Part shown: positions 1-9,053 of the stretch, piece after piece
Layout of the letters: each line of letters starts with the position of its first letter
How positions within the stretch are numbered: position 1 is the first letter of the stretch
Assembly (NCBI GenBank): GCA_937924755.1
Contig: CALEVZ010000007.1
Location: 1-38,670, forward strand
Origin: an uncultured bacterium
GTDB taxonomy: Bacteria; Acidobacteriota; Thermoanaerobaculia; Thermoanaerobaculales; Thermoanaerobaculaceae
Direction: 5' to 3'
DNA: 38,670 nt
Translations under genes and position numbers: made by a program
The notes under the pieces: model-generated
Database searches by the model: none
What the model was told of the DNA's origin: nothing
The model's input: the letters and a program-made list of their open reading frames with translations, nothing else

Positions 1-117
1 GGGCCCCCCCTCGCGCCGCGAGTCAAGCCCGACGGCGCTCGATCCTCACCCCCTCCCTTGTTTCGCCGGCCCCCCGGCCGCGCTTCCCGGCTCCAGCCCC
101 TTGGCCCCGCTTGACGC

Positions 118-134
118 GCCGACGCGGCTTTTTT
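118..134 (+). terminator. possible weak intrinsic terminator
   Basis: A short GC stem (GCCG, loop ACG, CGGC) at 118-128 is followed by six T residues at 129-134. It could end a plus-strand transcript entering from the left of the window. The stem is only four base pairs, so support is weak. The remainder of 1-294 holds no gene I can support. It contains one imperfect inverted repeat (ACTCC...TGTC at about 172-185 against GACAGGAGT at about 218-226) downstream of the first gene. Confidence 0.25.
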
Positions 135-294
135 GACACGGAGACTCACACGGGTCCGGGGTGGAGACGGGTACTCCTGCCTGTCCGGGTGGGGGGTGAC
201 CATGGCCAGACAGGAGTGTCCGGCCTCCCGCGGTTGCGGCACCGACACCGACACGGACGGCGCGCGAAGGTTGGGGGAGGGGTTCCTTGGCGGG

Positions 295-1605
295 TTAGGG
301 GTGGGCCGCGAGGAGCCTCTCGGCGGCGGCGGCGCCCGCCCGCACCGCATAGTTTTGCCCCCGATCCTCGGGGTAGATCTGGGCCATGCAAGAGTGATAG
401 AGCCCCGGCCATGGGGTGGCAAAGGGCGGGAGAGCCCGGGAGTACATGGGAGGCACAACCGGTTGGGCGTAGGCGGCGCGAAACACGTGGCGCGCCAGTA
501 CCCAGGAGTCGTCGAAGGCGGGGTTGAGGCGCTGGAGGAAGGGGCGGTAGAGCGCCCACAGCTCGCCGTCCCGCATGGCCCAGGCAGGGGCGCTGGGGAA
601 GAGGTATTTGGAGAGGTACACGATGACCCGGCCGCCGTAGCGCTGGGCGGAGATGTAATTGGTGTGCTCGATGACTCCCCCGAAGGGGAAGGTCGAATCG
701 GCGATGTTGAGCCAGTAGTAGGGAGTGAGGGAGCGGGTGAGCTCCATGACCATGCAAAGGGCGGCGGTGCCCTCCAGGGGGGCGAGGAGCTGCCGGTAGT
801 TGTCGGGGAGGGCGGGGCCGGCTGCCTGGAGCAGCTCCTCGGGTGAGCCGGTGAAAAGCACCAGGGGGAAGTCGAACTCCTGCCGGCGCACGGTCAAACG
901 GATCGCACCCGCTGCGGGGGCGAGCCGGCGCACCGGGCTGGCCAGATGGAGGGCGACCCCCAGCCGTTCCAGTCGCCCGACCAGGGCATCCACCAGCCGC
1001 CCGAAGCCTCCCCGCATGTAGCCGAGTCGTTCCCCCATCCCCGAGGGGGAGCGAGAGCGGCCCCGCAGGTAGACCTTGCGCCACAGCCACGCCATGGACA
1101 CGGCGCTGGCGCGGTCGGCGAACTTCTGCTCCAGCAGCGGGCCCCACACCGTTTCCCAGACAGCCGTGCCGGCCCACCGCTGGATCCAGTCGGCGGCGGT
1201 GACGCGCTCGAACTCGGCCAGGTTGTCCCGGTGCCGTAGGTATAGGGTGGTGAGGGCGAAACGCACCTTGGCGGGCCAGGGGAGGGGACGAAAGCGCAGG
1301 AGCGAGGCTGGGGTGCCGAAATCCCACAGCCGCCCGCGGCAGTACATGCCCATGCGCGAAGGGAGCCACTCGATCGTGGGGCCGAGCCCCAGCTCCTCTG
1401 CGAGCTCTACGTAGTCGGTGTCAGTGGTGAACAGGTGGTGGTAAAAGCACTCCAGGGGCTCCCCTCCCACTTCGAACATGGCCACCAATCCGCCGGGGGC
1501 GGGCCAGCGCTCGAACACCTCCACCTGCCAGCCGGCTTGGGCCAGGCGATAAGCTGCCACCAGGCCGGTCAATCCGGCGCCGACAATGGCGCAACGCTGC
1601 GTCAC
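295..1605 (-). CDS. FAD-dependent oxidoreductase, amine oxidase / protoporphyrinogen-oxidase-like fold
   Basis: 436 residues with a GTG start. The N-terminus carries a Rossmann dinucleotide-binding motif (GAGLTGL, residues 10-16) followed by an acidic beta-2 end (VEVFER) and the GG of the flavin amine-oxidase family. A His-His pair (FYHHLF) follows in the substrate side of the fold. The C-terminus (YPEDRGQNYAVRAG) matches the FAD-closing segment of the family. Relatives are annotated as NAD(P)/FAD-dependent or protoporphyrinogen-oxidase-like and often sit beside polysaccharide or lipid-glycan genes. The substrate cannot be read from sequence. It is divergent from the GT-C-like gene at 1701, with 95 bases between them. 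A role in modifying a sugar, polyprenol or carotenoid is possible but unproven. Confidence 0.8.
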   Translation of the reverse strand: MTQRCAIVGAGLTGLVAAYRLAQAGWQVEVFERWPAPGGLVAMFEVGGEPLECFYHHLFTTDTDYVELAEELGLGPTIEWLPSRMGMYCRGRLWDFGTPASLLRFRPLPWPAKVRFALTTLYLRHRDNLAEFERVTAADWIQRWAGTAVWETVWGPLLEQKFADRASAVSMAWLWRKVYLRGRSRSPSGMGERLGYMRGGFGRLVDALVGRLERLGVALHLASPVRRLAPAAGAIRLTVRRQEFDFPLVLFTGSPEELLQAAGPALPDNYRQLLAPLEGTAALCMVMELTRSLTPYYWLNIADSTFPFGGVIEHTNYISAQRYGGRVIVYLSKYLFPSAPAWAMRDGELWALYRPFLQRLNPAFDDSWVLARHVFRAAYAQPVVPPMYSRALPPFATPWPGLYHSCMAQIYPEDRGQNYAVRAGAAAAERLLAAHP

Positions 1606-1700
1606 GTCCCCATGCTAGCGCGCCCTGGGCGGTTGTATGGTAGCGCCCGGGCCGGTCATGATGCGCTCGGGCGTGGCCCCGCCCGCGGAGGACGACAGAG

Positions 1701-3221
1701 GTGAAGCGATTCCCTGCGCTGCTGGGAGCAGCCGTGGCGGCGATGATCGCGGTCTATCTCCCCGCGGTTCACCTGGAGCTGGTCGGAGACGACTATCAGT
1801 GGGTGCAGCACGCCCAGCGGGCGGTGCAGCGGCCGTCGCTTTTGCTGGCCGATCTGGATGGCTTTTTCCGCCCGGCAGGAACGTGGACGCTGGTGGTTGA
1901 CCGGCTGCTGTGGCCGTGGTCCCCGCCCGGCTACCACGTCACAAACCTTCTCCTGCACGCTCTGGCGACAGCCCTGCTGGGCGTGGCGGCACGCCGTCTG
2001 GGGGTGCCGCCCGGTGGGGCGGTGGTGGTGGGCGCGCTGTGGGGAATTTCCCCTTGGGCTGCCGATGCCGCCATCCACATCGCGGTGCGCTTCGACACGT
2101 TGCTGGTGGCTTCCTGGTGCCTAATGACGGCGGTCTGGCCGCGGGACGGGGAGTCCTGGCGTGGGGGCCGGCGCGCCGTGGCGACGGCGGCGATCGTTTT
2201 GGCGGCCCTGAGCAAGGAAACCTGGGTGGTCACCCCCGGCCTGGTACTGCTGCTGGATCTCGTCCACCGGCGGCAACGGGGGGTGGCGGCTTTTGTTCCA
2301 ACCGCTTTGGTCACCGCCGCGGTGCTGGTCTACAGCACGCTGCACGTGACGCTTCTGTCGTTGGGGCGCACCTACTTCGTGTGGGAGTGGGGACTTCTCG
2401 CCAAAATGCCGCAGCAGCTGGCGGCGTTCCTCCTGCTCACTCCCCACCAGGCGGCAGAGTTTCACTTCACACCCGCCGCCTTCGCGGCGATCCTGGCGCT
2501 GGGCGCAGCGCTGTTGGCGGCGTGGCGCACGCGGTCCCCAGTCATGGCGGTGGGGCTGGGTCTGTTGCTGCTACCGGCGCTGCCGACGCTGGGAACGCCG
2601 GTCTTGCCGCTGCGCTACGCGACCGCCTCGTACGCCGGCTTCGTGCTCGTCGTGGCGGGAGTGGCGGTGGAGCTGGGGCCCCGTCTGCCGAGCTCGCTGC
2701 GCCGTCCGGCGGCGGCGGCGGTGACCGCCGGGGCGCTGGCTCTGGCGGTGTGGGGCGGCGTGCGGGTGCGCCTGGAGCTGGAGGATGCGCGCGCCGTGTC
2801 CGACGCGCATGCCCGCCTGTTGCGGCAGGCGGCGGAAGTCGCCCACCAGGTTCCGGAAGGGGTGCCGCTGATCGTCCTTACTACGGACGGGGTGAGTCCT
2901 CTGGCCGACATCGCCGCTTCCCCCGTGGGCTGGAAGAAGCCTTTCTTCGTGCGCGGCAGCGACCCGGCCGGGCTGGTCGACAGCGCGGCGCTGCTGGCCT
3001 GGAGTCGTCGGGACCCGACCCTCGACGTGGTGCATCTGAGCGACTGGACGACGGCGCCGGCGCGTCGCCCGGGGCGCGTTCTCTTCTATTCGTGGGCGCA
3101 GGGGTTCAAGTGGGGCGACGCCTGGGTGGCGGATGCGGGAGCGCTCGCCACGGCGCTGCGTGCCCAAGGGGCAGGGGTGCGTCTGGTGCTGGCCTCGCAC
3201 CCGGCGGCCCAGGTCAGTTGA
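1701..3221 (+). CDS. polytopic membrane protein, GT-C (PMT/TMTC-like) glycosyltransferase candidate
   Basis: 506 residues, GTG start preceded by GGAGGA. The protein is highly hydrophobic with about ten membrane segments and a soluble C-terminal region from about residue 370. The first periplasmic loop has the acidic pair typical of GT-C enzymes (VGDDY, about residues 29-33). A segment with FFRP then GYHVTNLLLHAL resembles proteins related to PMT and TMTC O-mannosyltransferases. GT-C enzymes take sugars from polyprenyl-phosphate donors on the outer face of the membrane. Donor and acceptor here are unknown. Its 3' end overlaps the convergent helicase gene by 8 bases. It may belong functionally with the glycan genes at 26-37 kb, but nothing in the sequence links them directly. 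Confidence 0.7.
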   Translation: MKRFPALLGAAVAAMIAVYLPAVHLELVGDDYQWVQHAQRAVQRPSLLLADLDGFFRPAGTWTLVVDRLLWPWSPPGYHVTNLLLHALATALLGVAARRLGVPPGGAVVVGALWGISPWAADAAIHIAVRFDTLLVASWCLMTAVWPRDGESWRGGRRAVATAAIVLAALSKETWVVTPGLVLLLDLVHRRQRGVAAFVPTALVTAAVLVYSTLHVTLLSLGRTYFVWEWGLLAKMPQQLAAFLLLTPHQAAEFHFTPAAFAAILALGAALLAAWRTRSPVMAVGLGLLLLPALPTLGTPVLPLRYATASYAGFVLVVAGVAVELGPRLPSSLRRPAAAAVTAGALALAVWGGVRVRLELEDARAVSDAHARLLRQAAEVAHQVPEGVPLIVLTTDGVSPLADIAASPVGWKKPFFVRGSDPAGLVDSAALLAWSRRDPTLDVVHLSDWTTAPARRPGRVLFYSWAQGFKWGDAWVADAGALATALRAQGAGVRLVLASHPAAQVS

Positions 3222-5277
3222 CCTCGCCATCGTCGTCGGTGAGGAAACCGGGCAGGGCGTAGCGGCCCTCCACCGGCAAGGCCGGCGAGGTCTGGGTTGC
3301 CTCCACCTGCCAGCGCTGGTACAGGTGCCCGGGCAGCTCCGAGAGGAAGCGGGAGGGCTCCAGGATGACGTCCACCCGGTAGCGGTCTCGGGCCGCGAAG
3401 GGGTAACACAGGAGTAACGTATCTTTGGCCCGGGTGCAGGCCACGTAGAAGAGTCGCCGCTCTTCCTCCACGTCTTCCGCCCGCGCGGAGGGGAATCGAC
3501 TCTCGGCCAGCCAGACGACGAAGACCACGCGCCACTCCAGCCCCTTGGCCTGGTGCACAGTGGAGAGGGTGACTTTCTGTTTCTCGCCCTCTACCGCTGC
3601 CACGTCCTCTCCCGAAAGCTCGTTCATCAGCGTGACCTCGTCGAGGAACGCCGACACCTCCTCGTACCCGTCAGCAAACAAGGCCAGCTGTTCGAGGTCG
3701 TCCAGGCGCGAGGCGGCGTTGTCCAGGGTGGCCCGCACGTACTCCCGATACCATGAGCCCACCACCTCGCGAACCATCTCGCCCGGACGGGTGCGCATCC
3801 GCTCCAGCCGGCCGACCAGCTGCGCCAGCTCGCCGGCGGAATGGGCCGCCCCTGCCGGCAAGCCCGTCCCGGCAGGGTCGAGGTTCAACATGGCGTAAAG
3901 CGCATCTCCGGAGGCCCGCAACCGCTCCCACAGCCTGGCCACCAGCCGCTGTCCCAGGCGCGGCCTCAGCCTGGCCATACGGGTGAAGGCCACCTCGTCG
4001 GCGGGGTTGGCCACGAAGCGCAGGTGGGCGAGTACGTCCTTGACATGCCGCTGCTCGAAAAAGCGCAACCCCGAACGCACCTCGTAGGGGATGTTGCGGC
4101 GCGCCAGCTCGACCTCGATCTCTAGGGAGTGGGAGTGGCTGCGGTAGAGCACAGCCAGCTCGGCCAGGGGGATATCCTCATCGATCAGTTCCAAAATATG
4201 AGAGGCCACGAAGGCAGCCTGGTCTTCTGGGGAGGGTGCAGCGCACACCACCGGCAGCTCGCCGCCCTCCCGCAGGGCCCGCAGATTCTTTGGGAACTGT
4301 CTCTTATTGTGGGAGATGGAGGCGTTGGCCAGGTCCAGGATGGGAGGCAGCGAGCGGTAGTTGGACTCCAGGCGGAAGGTGGCGCAGTCGGGGTAACGTT
4401 CGGGGAACGAGAGGATGTTGGCAAACTCGGCGCCGCGAAAGGCGTAGATGGACTGGGCGTCGTCCCCCACCACGACGAGGTTGCGCCGCTCGCCCACCAT
4501 GGTATCGACGATGTCCGCCTGCAGCCGGTTGGTGTCCTGGTACTCGTCCACCAAAATATGAGCGAAGCGGGCTTGCAGCGCCCGCCGCGTGTCGGCGTGA
4601 CGGCGCAACAGGAGCAGCCAGTTGAGCAAGAGGTCGTCGTAGTCCATGAGGTTAGCGGCTCGCTTGCGTTCCAGATAGCGGCGGAAGACTTCGGCGATGG
4701 TATCAGTATCGGAGGCGAACTGGGGGAAGCGGGCCGGCACTACCTCGGCTAGGCTGCGGCCGGTGTTGATGCACAGGGAGTACAGCTCCACCAGCTGCGC
4801 GGCCCCTGGAAGCCGCCGGGCGGGGGGGGTGGGGACCACGTCTGCCAGGGCGGCCCCCATCAGATCCCGGGCGTCCTCCCGATCGAGGATGCCGTAGTTG
4901 GGCCGGTAGCCGATCTGTTCGGCCCAGCGTCGCAGCAGGCGGTTGCCCACCGAGTGGAACGTCCCGCCCATCACTCGACTGGCGTCCTGGCCCAGAAGCT
5001 TTCCGACCCGCTCCAGCATTTCCCGGGCGGCGCGGTTGGTGAAGGTGAGCAGGAGCACCTCGGTGGGGCTGACACCATCCTCCAGGAGGCGGGCGACGCG
5101 GTAGACCAGAGTGCGAGTCTTGCCGGAGCCGGCGCCGGCGAGAACCAACATCGGTCCACCCGGGTGCATCACTGCCTCGAGCTGCTCCCGGTTCAACTGG
5201 CTGGCGTAGTCGATTCGGCGCCGGGCCCCGGGGGCGGCCCGCAGGGCAACGCGCCGGGCAGAGGGTGGATGTGGCAT
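3214..5277 (-). CDS. ATP-dependent 3'-5' DNA helicase, UvrD/PcrA/Rep superfamily 1
   Basis: 687 residues. Helicase motifs appear in order: Walker A GAGSGKT at residues 48-54, motif Ia (LLLTFTNRAA), motif II DEYQD around residue 243, motif III (VGDDAQSIYAFRGA), motif IV (ESNYRS), motif V (STVHQAKGLEW) and motif VI (RRLFYVACTRAKD). This is a complete SF1A helicase of normal length, expected to unwind DNA in repair or replication-fork restart. The choice between UvrD, PcrA and Rep cannot be made by eye. A -10-like TATCCT lies 7 bases before the ATG and no Shine-Dalgarno sequence is seen, so the mRNA may be leaderless. The extra N-terminal 20 residues are basic and not part of the motif core. Confidence 0.95.
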   Translation of the reverse strand: MPHPPSARRVALRAAPGARRRIDYASQLNREQLEAVMHPGGPMLVLAGAGSGKTRTLVYRVARLLEDGVSPTEVLLLTFTNRAAREMLERVGKLLGQDASRVMGGTFHSVGNRLLRRWAEQIGYRPNYGILDREDARDLMGAALADVVPTPPARRLPGAAQLVELYSLCINTGRSLAEVVPARFPQFASDTDTIAEVFRRYLERKRAANLMDYDDLLLNWLLLLRRHADTRRALQARFAHILVDEYQDTNRLQADIVDTMVGERRNLVVVGDDAQSIYAFRGAEFANILSFPERYPDCATFRLESNYRSLPPILDLANASISHNKRQFPKNLRALREGGELPVVCAAPSPEDQAAFVASHILELIDEDIPLAELAVLYRSHSHSLEIEVELARRNIPYEVRSGLRFFEQRHVKDVLAHLRFVANPADEVAFTRMARLRPRLGQRLVARLWERLRASGDALYAMLNLDPAGTGLPAGAAHSAGELAQLVGRLERMRTRPGEMVREVVGSWYREYVRATLDNAASRLDDLEQLALFADGYEEVSAFLDEVTLMNELSGEDVAAVEGEKQKVTLSTVHQAKGLEWRVVFVVWLAESRFPSARAEDVEEERRLFYVACTRAKDTLLLCYPFAARDRYRVDVILEPSRFLSELPGHLYQRWQVEATQTSPALPVEGRYALPGFLTDDDGEVN

Positions 5278-5346
5278 CGCGGCGAGGATAGCGCAGCGCC
5301 CCTCCCGGGTTGCGACCGGCGCAGAGATTTCACACGCCGAGGCCGG

Positions 5347-5375
5347 TTGTCATGACTTGTGCACCCGCGTACAAT
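5347..5375 (+). promoter_or_regulatory. sigma-70-type promoter for nfnAB
   Basis: TTGTCA at 5347-5352, a 17-base spacer and TACAAT at 5370-5375. Transcription would start near 5382, giving a leader of about 85 bases before the GTG of nfnA. Both hexamers match the consensus at five of six positions. Confidence 0.6.
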
Positions 5376-5466
5376 GCCGCTGGCGCGGGGGGGCCGGCTC
5401 GTCGCCCAGTCGGGAAGCAGATGCCGCAGCGGCGCCTGCTCCCCGCGCTGGAAGAGAGGGGTCAGA

Positions 5467-6330
5467 GTGTTCACCATTCTCAAGAAGGAAGAGATCGGCC
5501 CCAAGTTCTGGCGCTTTCTCATCGCGGCGCCCGAAATCGCTCGTAAGCACCGTCCGGGTCAGTTCGTCATGGTGCTCATCGACGAGAACGGCGAGCGCAT
5601 CCCCCTCACTCTCGCCGACTCGGACGCCGAGGCAGGGACGATTACCCTGGTGGTGCAGGAGGTGGGCAAAACCACCATGCAAATGGGGGCCCTCCCCGAA
5701 GGCTTCCGCTTGATGTCGGTGGTGGGTCCGCTGGGTGCGCCCACCCACATCGAGAAGGTGGGGACCGTGGTGTGCGTGGGGGGAGGCGCCGGTATCGCCC
5801 CCCTGCTGCCCATCGCCCGGGGGATGAAGGCGGCTGGGAATCAGGTGATTTCGATTCTGGGCGGGCGAACCAGGGATCTCGTGATCCTGCGCGCCGAAAT
5901 GGAGGCGGCCTCCCACGAGGTGATTTACACTACCGACGACGGGTCCTTCGGGCGCAAGGGGCTGGTCACCCATGCCCTCACCGATCTGATTGCCGAGCGG
6001 GGGAAGCCCGATCTGGTGGTGGCCATCGGACCGGCGATTATGATGAAGGTGGTGTCGGACCTCACCCGCCAGCACGGCATCAAGACGCTGGTGTCCCTCA
6101 ATACCATCATGATCGACGGCACCGGGATGTGCGGCGGCTGTCGCGTCACCGTCGGCGACGAGGCCAAGTTCGTGTGCGTAGACGGCCCTGAGTTCGACGG
6201 CCACGCGGTGGATTTCGACCTCATGATGAAGCGCCTGCGCACCTACCTACCCGAGGAGCAGTTGGCGCGCGAACGCTACCTGCGCGCTGAACACACCTGC
6301 CAGGCGCTCAAGGGAGTGGACCATGCCTGA
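5467..6330 (+). CDS. nfnA: NfnA-type ferredoxin-NADP+ reductase subunit alpha (sulfide dehydrogenase / DHODH electron-transfer-like)
   Basis: 287 residues from the GTG at 5467. This start was chosen because homologues begin at this VFTILKKEE segment and GAGAGG lies just upstream; the open frame reaches back to 5359. The FAD domain comes first (PGQFVMV, RIPLTLAD), then the NAD(P)-binding domain (GGGAGIAPLLPIARGMK). The C-terminal [2Fe-2S] cluster region has C222, C225 and C237. In the NfnAB complex this subunit holds NAD(H) and FAD and works with NfnB in reversible bifurcating transhydrogenation between NADH, NADPH and ferredoxin. Its stop overlaps the nfnB start by 8 bases, which strongly supports a stable complex. 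Confidence 0.9.
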   Translation: MFTILKKEEIGPKFWRFLIAAPEIARKHRPGQFVMVLIDENGERIPLTLADSDAEAGTITLVVQEVGKTTMQMGALPEGFRLMSVVGPLGAPTHIEKVGTVVCVGGGAGIAPLLPIARGMKAAGNQVISILGGRTRDLVILRAEMEAASHEVIYTTDDGSFGRKGLVTHALTDLIAERGKPDLVVAIGPAIMMKVVSDLTRQHGIKTLVSLNTIMIDGTGMCGGCRVTVGDEAKFVCVDGPEFDGHAVDFDLMMKRLRTYLPEEQLARERYLRAEHTCQALKGVDHA

Positions 6331-7807
6331 GACCTTCGCCGGCCTGCCCGAGCTGCCCAAGAAAGATCGCCTCAAGATCCCCCGCCACCCCATGCCCGAA
6401 CAGGCGCCCGCCGAGCGCGTCCGCAACTTCTCCGAGGTGGCGCTGGGGTACACGCCGGAGACAGCCATCGAGGAGGCGCAACGTTGCCTTCAGTGCAAGG
6501 AGCAACCCTGCGTGGCGGGCTGTCCGGTGGGCATCGATATCCCTGCCTTCATCGACCTCATTCGCCGCGGCGACTTCGCCGGTGCCCAGGCCAAGATCAA
6601 GGAAACCAACACCCTACCGGCCATCTGTGGACGTGTCTGCCCGCAGGAGGACCAGTGCGAGCAGGTGTGCGTGACCGGCAAGAAGTTTAAGCCTGTGGCC
6701 ATTGGTCGGCTGGAGCGCTTCGTGGCCGACTGGGAAATGGCCTCGGGTGAGGTTGCCATGCCCGAGTGCGCCCCCTTTTCGGGTCACAAGGTGGCTATCG
6801 TGGGCTCCGGCCCCGCCGGCCTGACCTGCGCCGCCGAGCTGGCGCGCATGGGCCACAAGGTGACCATTTTCGAAGCCTTGCACAAGGCCGGGGGAGTGCT
6901 GGTGTACGGCATCCCCGAGTTTCGCCTGCCCAAGGCTATCGTGGACTACGAGATCGCCAACCTCGAGCGGATGGGGGTGGAGATCCGCACCTCCTTCGTG
7001 GTGGGCAAGACGGCCACCGTCCACGAGCTGTTCCACGAGATGGGGTACGACGCCATCTTCTTGGGCACCGGGGCAGGGCTGCCCTACTTTCTGGGTATCC
7101 CCGGGGAAAACTACATCGGCGTGCTCTCCGCCAACGAGTTCCTGACCAGGGTCAACCTCATGAAGGCTTACAAGTTCCCCGCCGCTGACACGCCCGTGCG
7201 GCTGGGCCGGCGGGTGGCGGTGATCGGTTCCGGCAACGTGGCCATGGATTGCCTGCGCTGTGCCAAGCGCCTGGGCGCCGAGGAGGTGATCTGCGTTTAT
7301 CGGCGCACCCGCGCCGAGTCCCCGGCCCGCGCCGAGGAGCTGGAACGTGCCGAGGAGGAGGGGATCGACTTTCGCTGGCTGTCGGCTCCCCTGGAGATCT
7401 TCGGCAACGAGGAAGGGTTCGTCACCGGGATGCGCATCCAACGCATGGAGCTGGGCGAACCCGACAGCTCCGGTCGGCGCCGGCCGGTGCCGATCGCCGG
7501 CTCCGAGTACGAGATCCCCATCGATACAGTGATCGTCGCGGTGGGCCAGGGGCCCAACCCGCTGGTGACCCGCACCACCCCGGGGCTGGAGCTCAACCGC
7601 CACGGCTGCATCGTGGTGGACAAGGAGACCCAGATGTCCTCTATCCCCGGAGTGTTCGCCGGGGGGGACATCGTCACCGGGGCGGCCACGGTGATCCTCG
7701 CCATGGGTGCCGGCAAGCAGGCGGCGGCGGCGATCCACCAGTGGCTGGGCAAACTGGAGCGGGGCGAGGTGTCCAAGCCATGGTTGGCGAGCCCGGCGGT
7801 GGCCTGA
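6323..7807 (+). CDS. nfnB: NfnB / homotetrameric glutamate-synthase-small-subunit-like NADPH oxidoreductase (GltA)
   Basis: 494 residues. Residues 40-110 contain cysteine motifs for two [4Fe-4S] clusters (CLQCKEQPCVAGC and CGRVCPQEDQC). Two nucleotide-binding folds follow: GSGPAGL for FAD and GSGNVAMDC for NADP(H). The C-terminal GGDIVTGAATVILAMGAGK closes the FAD site. The family includes GltA and NfnB. The adjacent nfnA makes the NfnAB reading (NADH-dependent reduced ferredoxin:NADP+ oxidoreductase) more likely than glutamate synthase, and no glutamate synthase large subunit is present here. The stop is 4 bases before the next GTG, so the B3/B4 gene is probably cotranscribed. Confidence 0.92.
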   Translation: MPETFAGLPELPKKDRLKIPRHPMPEQAPAERVRNFSEVALGYTPETAIEEAQRCLQCKEQPCVAGCPVGIDIPAFIDLIRRGDFAGAQAKIKETNTLPAICGRVCPQEDQCEQVCVTGKKFKPVAIGRLERFVADWEMASGEVAMPECAPFSGHKVAIVGSGPAGLTCAAELARMGHKVTIFEALHKAGGVLVYGIPEFRLPKAIVDYEIANLERMGVEIRTSFVVGKTATVHELFHEMGYDAIFLGTGAGLPYFLGIPGENYIGVLSANEFLTRVNLMKAYKFPAADTPVRLGRRVAVIGSGNVAMDCLRCAKRLGAEEVICVYRRTRAESPARAEELERAEEEGIDFRWLSAPLEIFGNEEGFVTGMRIQRMELGEPDSSGRRRPVPIAGSEYEIPIDTVIVAVGQGPNPLVTRTTPGLELNRHGCIVVDKETQMSSIPGVFAGGDIVTGAATVILAMGAGKQAAAAIHQWLGKLERGEVSKPWLASPAVA

Positions 7808-7811
7808 GCGG

Positions 7812-8465
7812 GTGAATCCCTTTCCACCCCCCACGCGACATGAGCTTCCGGGATGGCTGTTGTTCTGGGCGGCGCTGCAGGCGCGTGCCGGCGCCCACAC
7901 GCAACTGGCGGAGCTGCGCCGGGAAGTGGCGGCGAGAGCGCGCGCCAGTCACACCCTCGATCACCTGTCCGAGCATCCTAGGGTGGCGGCGTTACGTCGC
8001 CTCTACCGCCAGGCCGGGTGCGACCCCACCCGCTACCGACCCTCTTCGGAGGCGTTGCTGCGCCGCCTTCTCAAGGGGGAAGAGCTGCCCTCCATCCACC
8101 CTCTGGTGGACCTCAACAACTGCCTGTCGGCGGAGCTGGCGGTACCGGCTTGCGTCATGGATGTGCGCTTTCTCCGACCGCCCTTCGTGCTCCGCGCCGG
8201 CCGGCCGGGAGAGGCTTACGAGTCCCTGCGCGGCCCCTTCAACCTCGAGGGCAAACCTCTTCTGGTGGATGAGCTGGGCCCCTGCGACACCCCCATCACC
8301 GGCGGAGTGCGCGTGAAGGTGCGAGAGGACTCGCGCCAGGTGTGGCTCGTCGCCTACATGCCGGCCGAAGTGATGGCCGAGGAGCGCGCCGGCAGCGCGC
8401 TGGCGGCGCTGCTGGCACAGGCGCCGGTCGCCGAGGTGGAGGCCACCGGCGTGACCGGCCCGTGA
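7812..8465 (+). CDS. B3/B4 tRNA-binding-domain protein (PheT-like B3/4 domain)
   Basis: 217 residues from GTG 7812; the frame extends further upstream inside nfnB, but homology starts after this point. The core SIHPLVDLNN, LSAELAVPAC and GPCDTPITGG is the stand-alone B3/B4 domain, related to the editing region of phenylalanyl-tRNA synthetase beta chain. Stand-alone proteins of this family are thought to bind or edit mischarged aminoacyl-tRNA, but most are uncharacterised. It starts 4 bases after the nfnB stop, so it is likely the third gene of that operon. No functional link to transhydrogenase is obvious. Confidence 0.8.
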   Translation: MNPFPPPTRHELPGWLLFWAALQARAGAHTQLAELRREVAARARASHTLDHLSEHPRVAALRRLYRQAGCDPTRYRPSSEALLRRLLKGEELPSIHPLVDLNNCLSAELAVPACVMDVRFLRPPFVLRAGRPGEAYESLRGPFNLEGKPLLVDELGPCDTPITGGVRVKVREDSRQVWLVAYMPAEVMAEERAGSALAALLAQAPVAEVEATGVTGP

Positions 8466-8507
8466 GGGCGTGAACGGCCGCACTTTTGCCGGGCGGTGTG
8501 CGCGTTC

Positions 8508-9053
8508 TTACCCTCGGCGGCGACGTGCAGCCACGCGCCGCCACAGCCTCCGACAGCGCGCCGGCAGCTCGCCCACCCGTTCGTCCACGGCGCTCAGCAG
8601 GGCCGGGCGGGAGGGCACCAGCGCCAACACCTGCTCGATGTCCCACATGTCCTCGGGACCTCCGGCGCACAGCTTGAGTAGCACCAAGCCAAGCGCGTCC
8701 ACCACCGGTACGGGGTGGCCGGCGATTTCATGGGGCACCGCCTCGGCCACCACGCGACATTGCCAGCCCGCCTCGCCAACGATAACGTCCCGCGGCCGCT
8801 CCCCTTGCAGGTCCAGGCGAACGACGCCGGTGATGGGGTCGTGGGCGTTTCCCAGAGGCACGTCGGCCAGGCAATCCCGGGCGGTAAACCCTGCCCAGAA
8901 CTCCCTGCCCAGCCCCCGGCGCTCGGTGGTGAGCAGATCCAGGTCCTGGGTGGAACGGGCCGCCCCCAGCACCGCCAGGGCGGCGGCGACGATGACCGCG
9001 TGGTTCATCTCCCCTTGGTGGGCGAACGTGCTCACCTCGGCCAGCAGCTTCAT
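8508..9053 (-). CDS. nucleotidyltransferase-fold protein, AbiEii / MNT-like
   Basis: 181 residues. The segment GAARSTQDLDLL (residues 30-41) matches the Pol-beta-type nucleotidyltransferase signature, a Gly and Ser followed by Asp-x-Asp (D37, D39). A third acidic strand is likely at GVVRLDL. Members of this fold act as antitoxins (MNT), as AbiEii-type toxins that modify tRNA ends, or in housekeeping roles. The start overlaps the preceding 72-residue gene by four bases (ATGA), so the two are translationally coupled. The C-terminus is an arginine-rich tail. Function is unproven; a toxin-antitoxin or defence role is inferred from the two-gene layout and the fold only. Confidence 0.65.
   Translation of the reverse strand: MKLLAEVSTFAHQGEMNHAVIVAAALAVLGAARSTQDLDLLTTERRGLGREFWAGFTARDCLADVPLGNAHDPITGVVRLDLQGERPRDVIVGEAGWQCRVVAEAVPHEIAGHPVPVVDALGLVLLKLCAGGPEDMWDIEQVLALVPSRPALLSAVDERVGELPARCRRLWRRVAARRRRG

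Noticed and set aside
146-1369. Long antisense open frame opposite the FAD oxidoreductase gene
   Set aside because: It is rich in Arg, Pro and His with no recognisable domain, as expected for a shadow of a GC-rich gene; the opposite strand has a clear FAD-binding protein.
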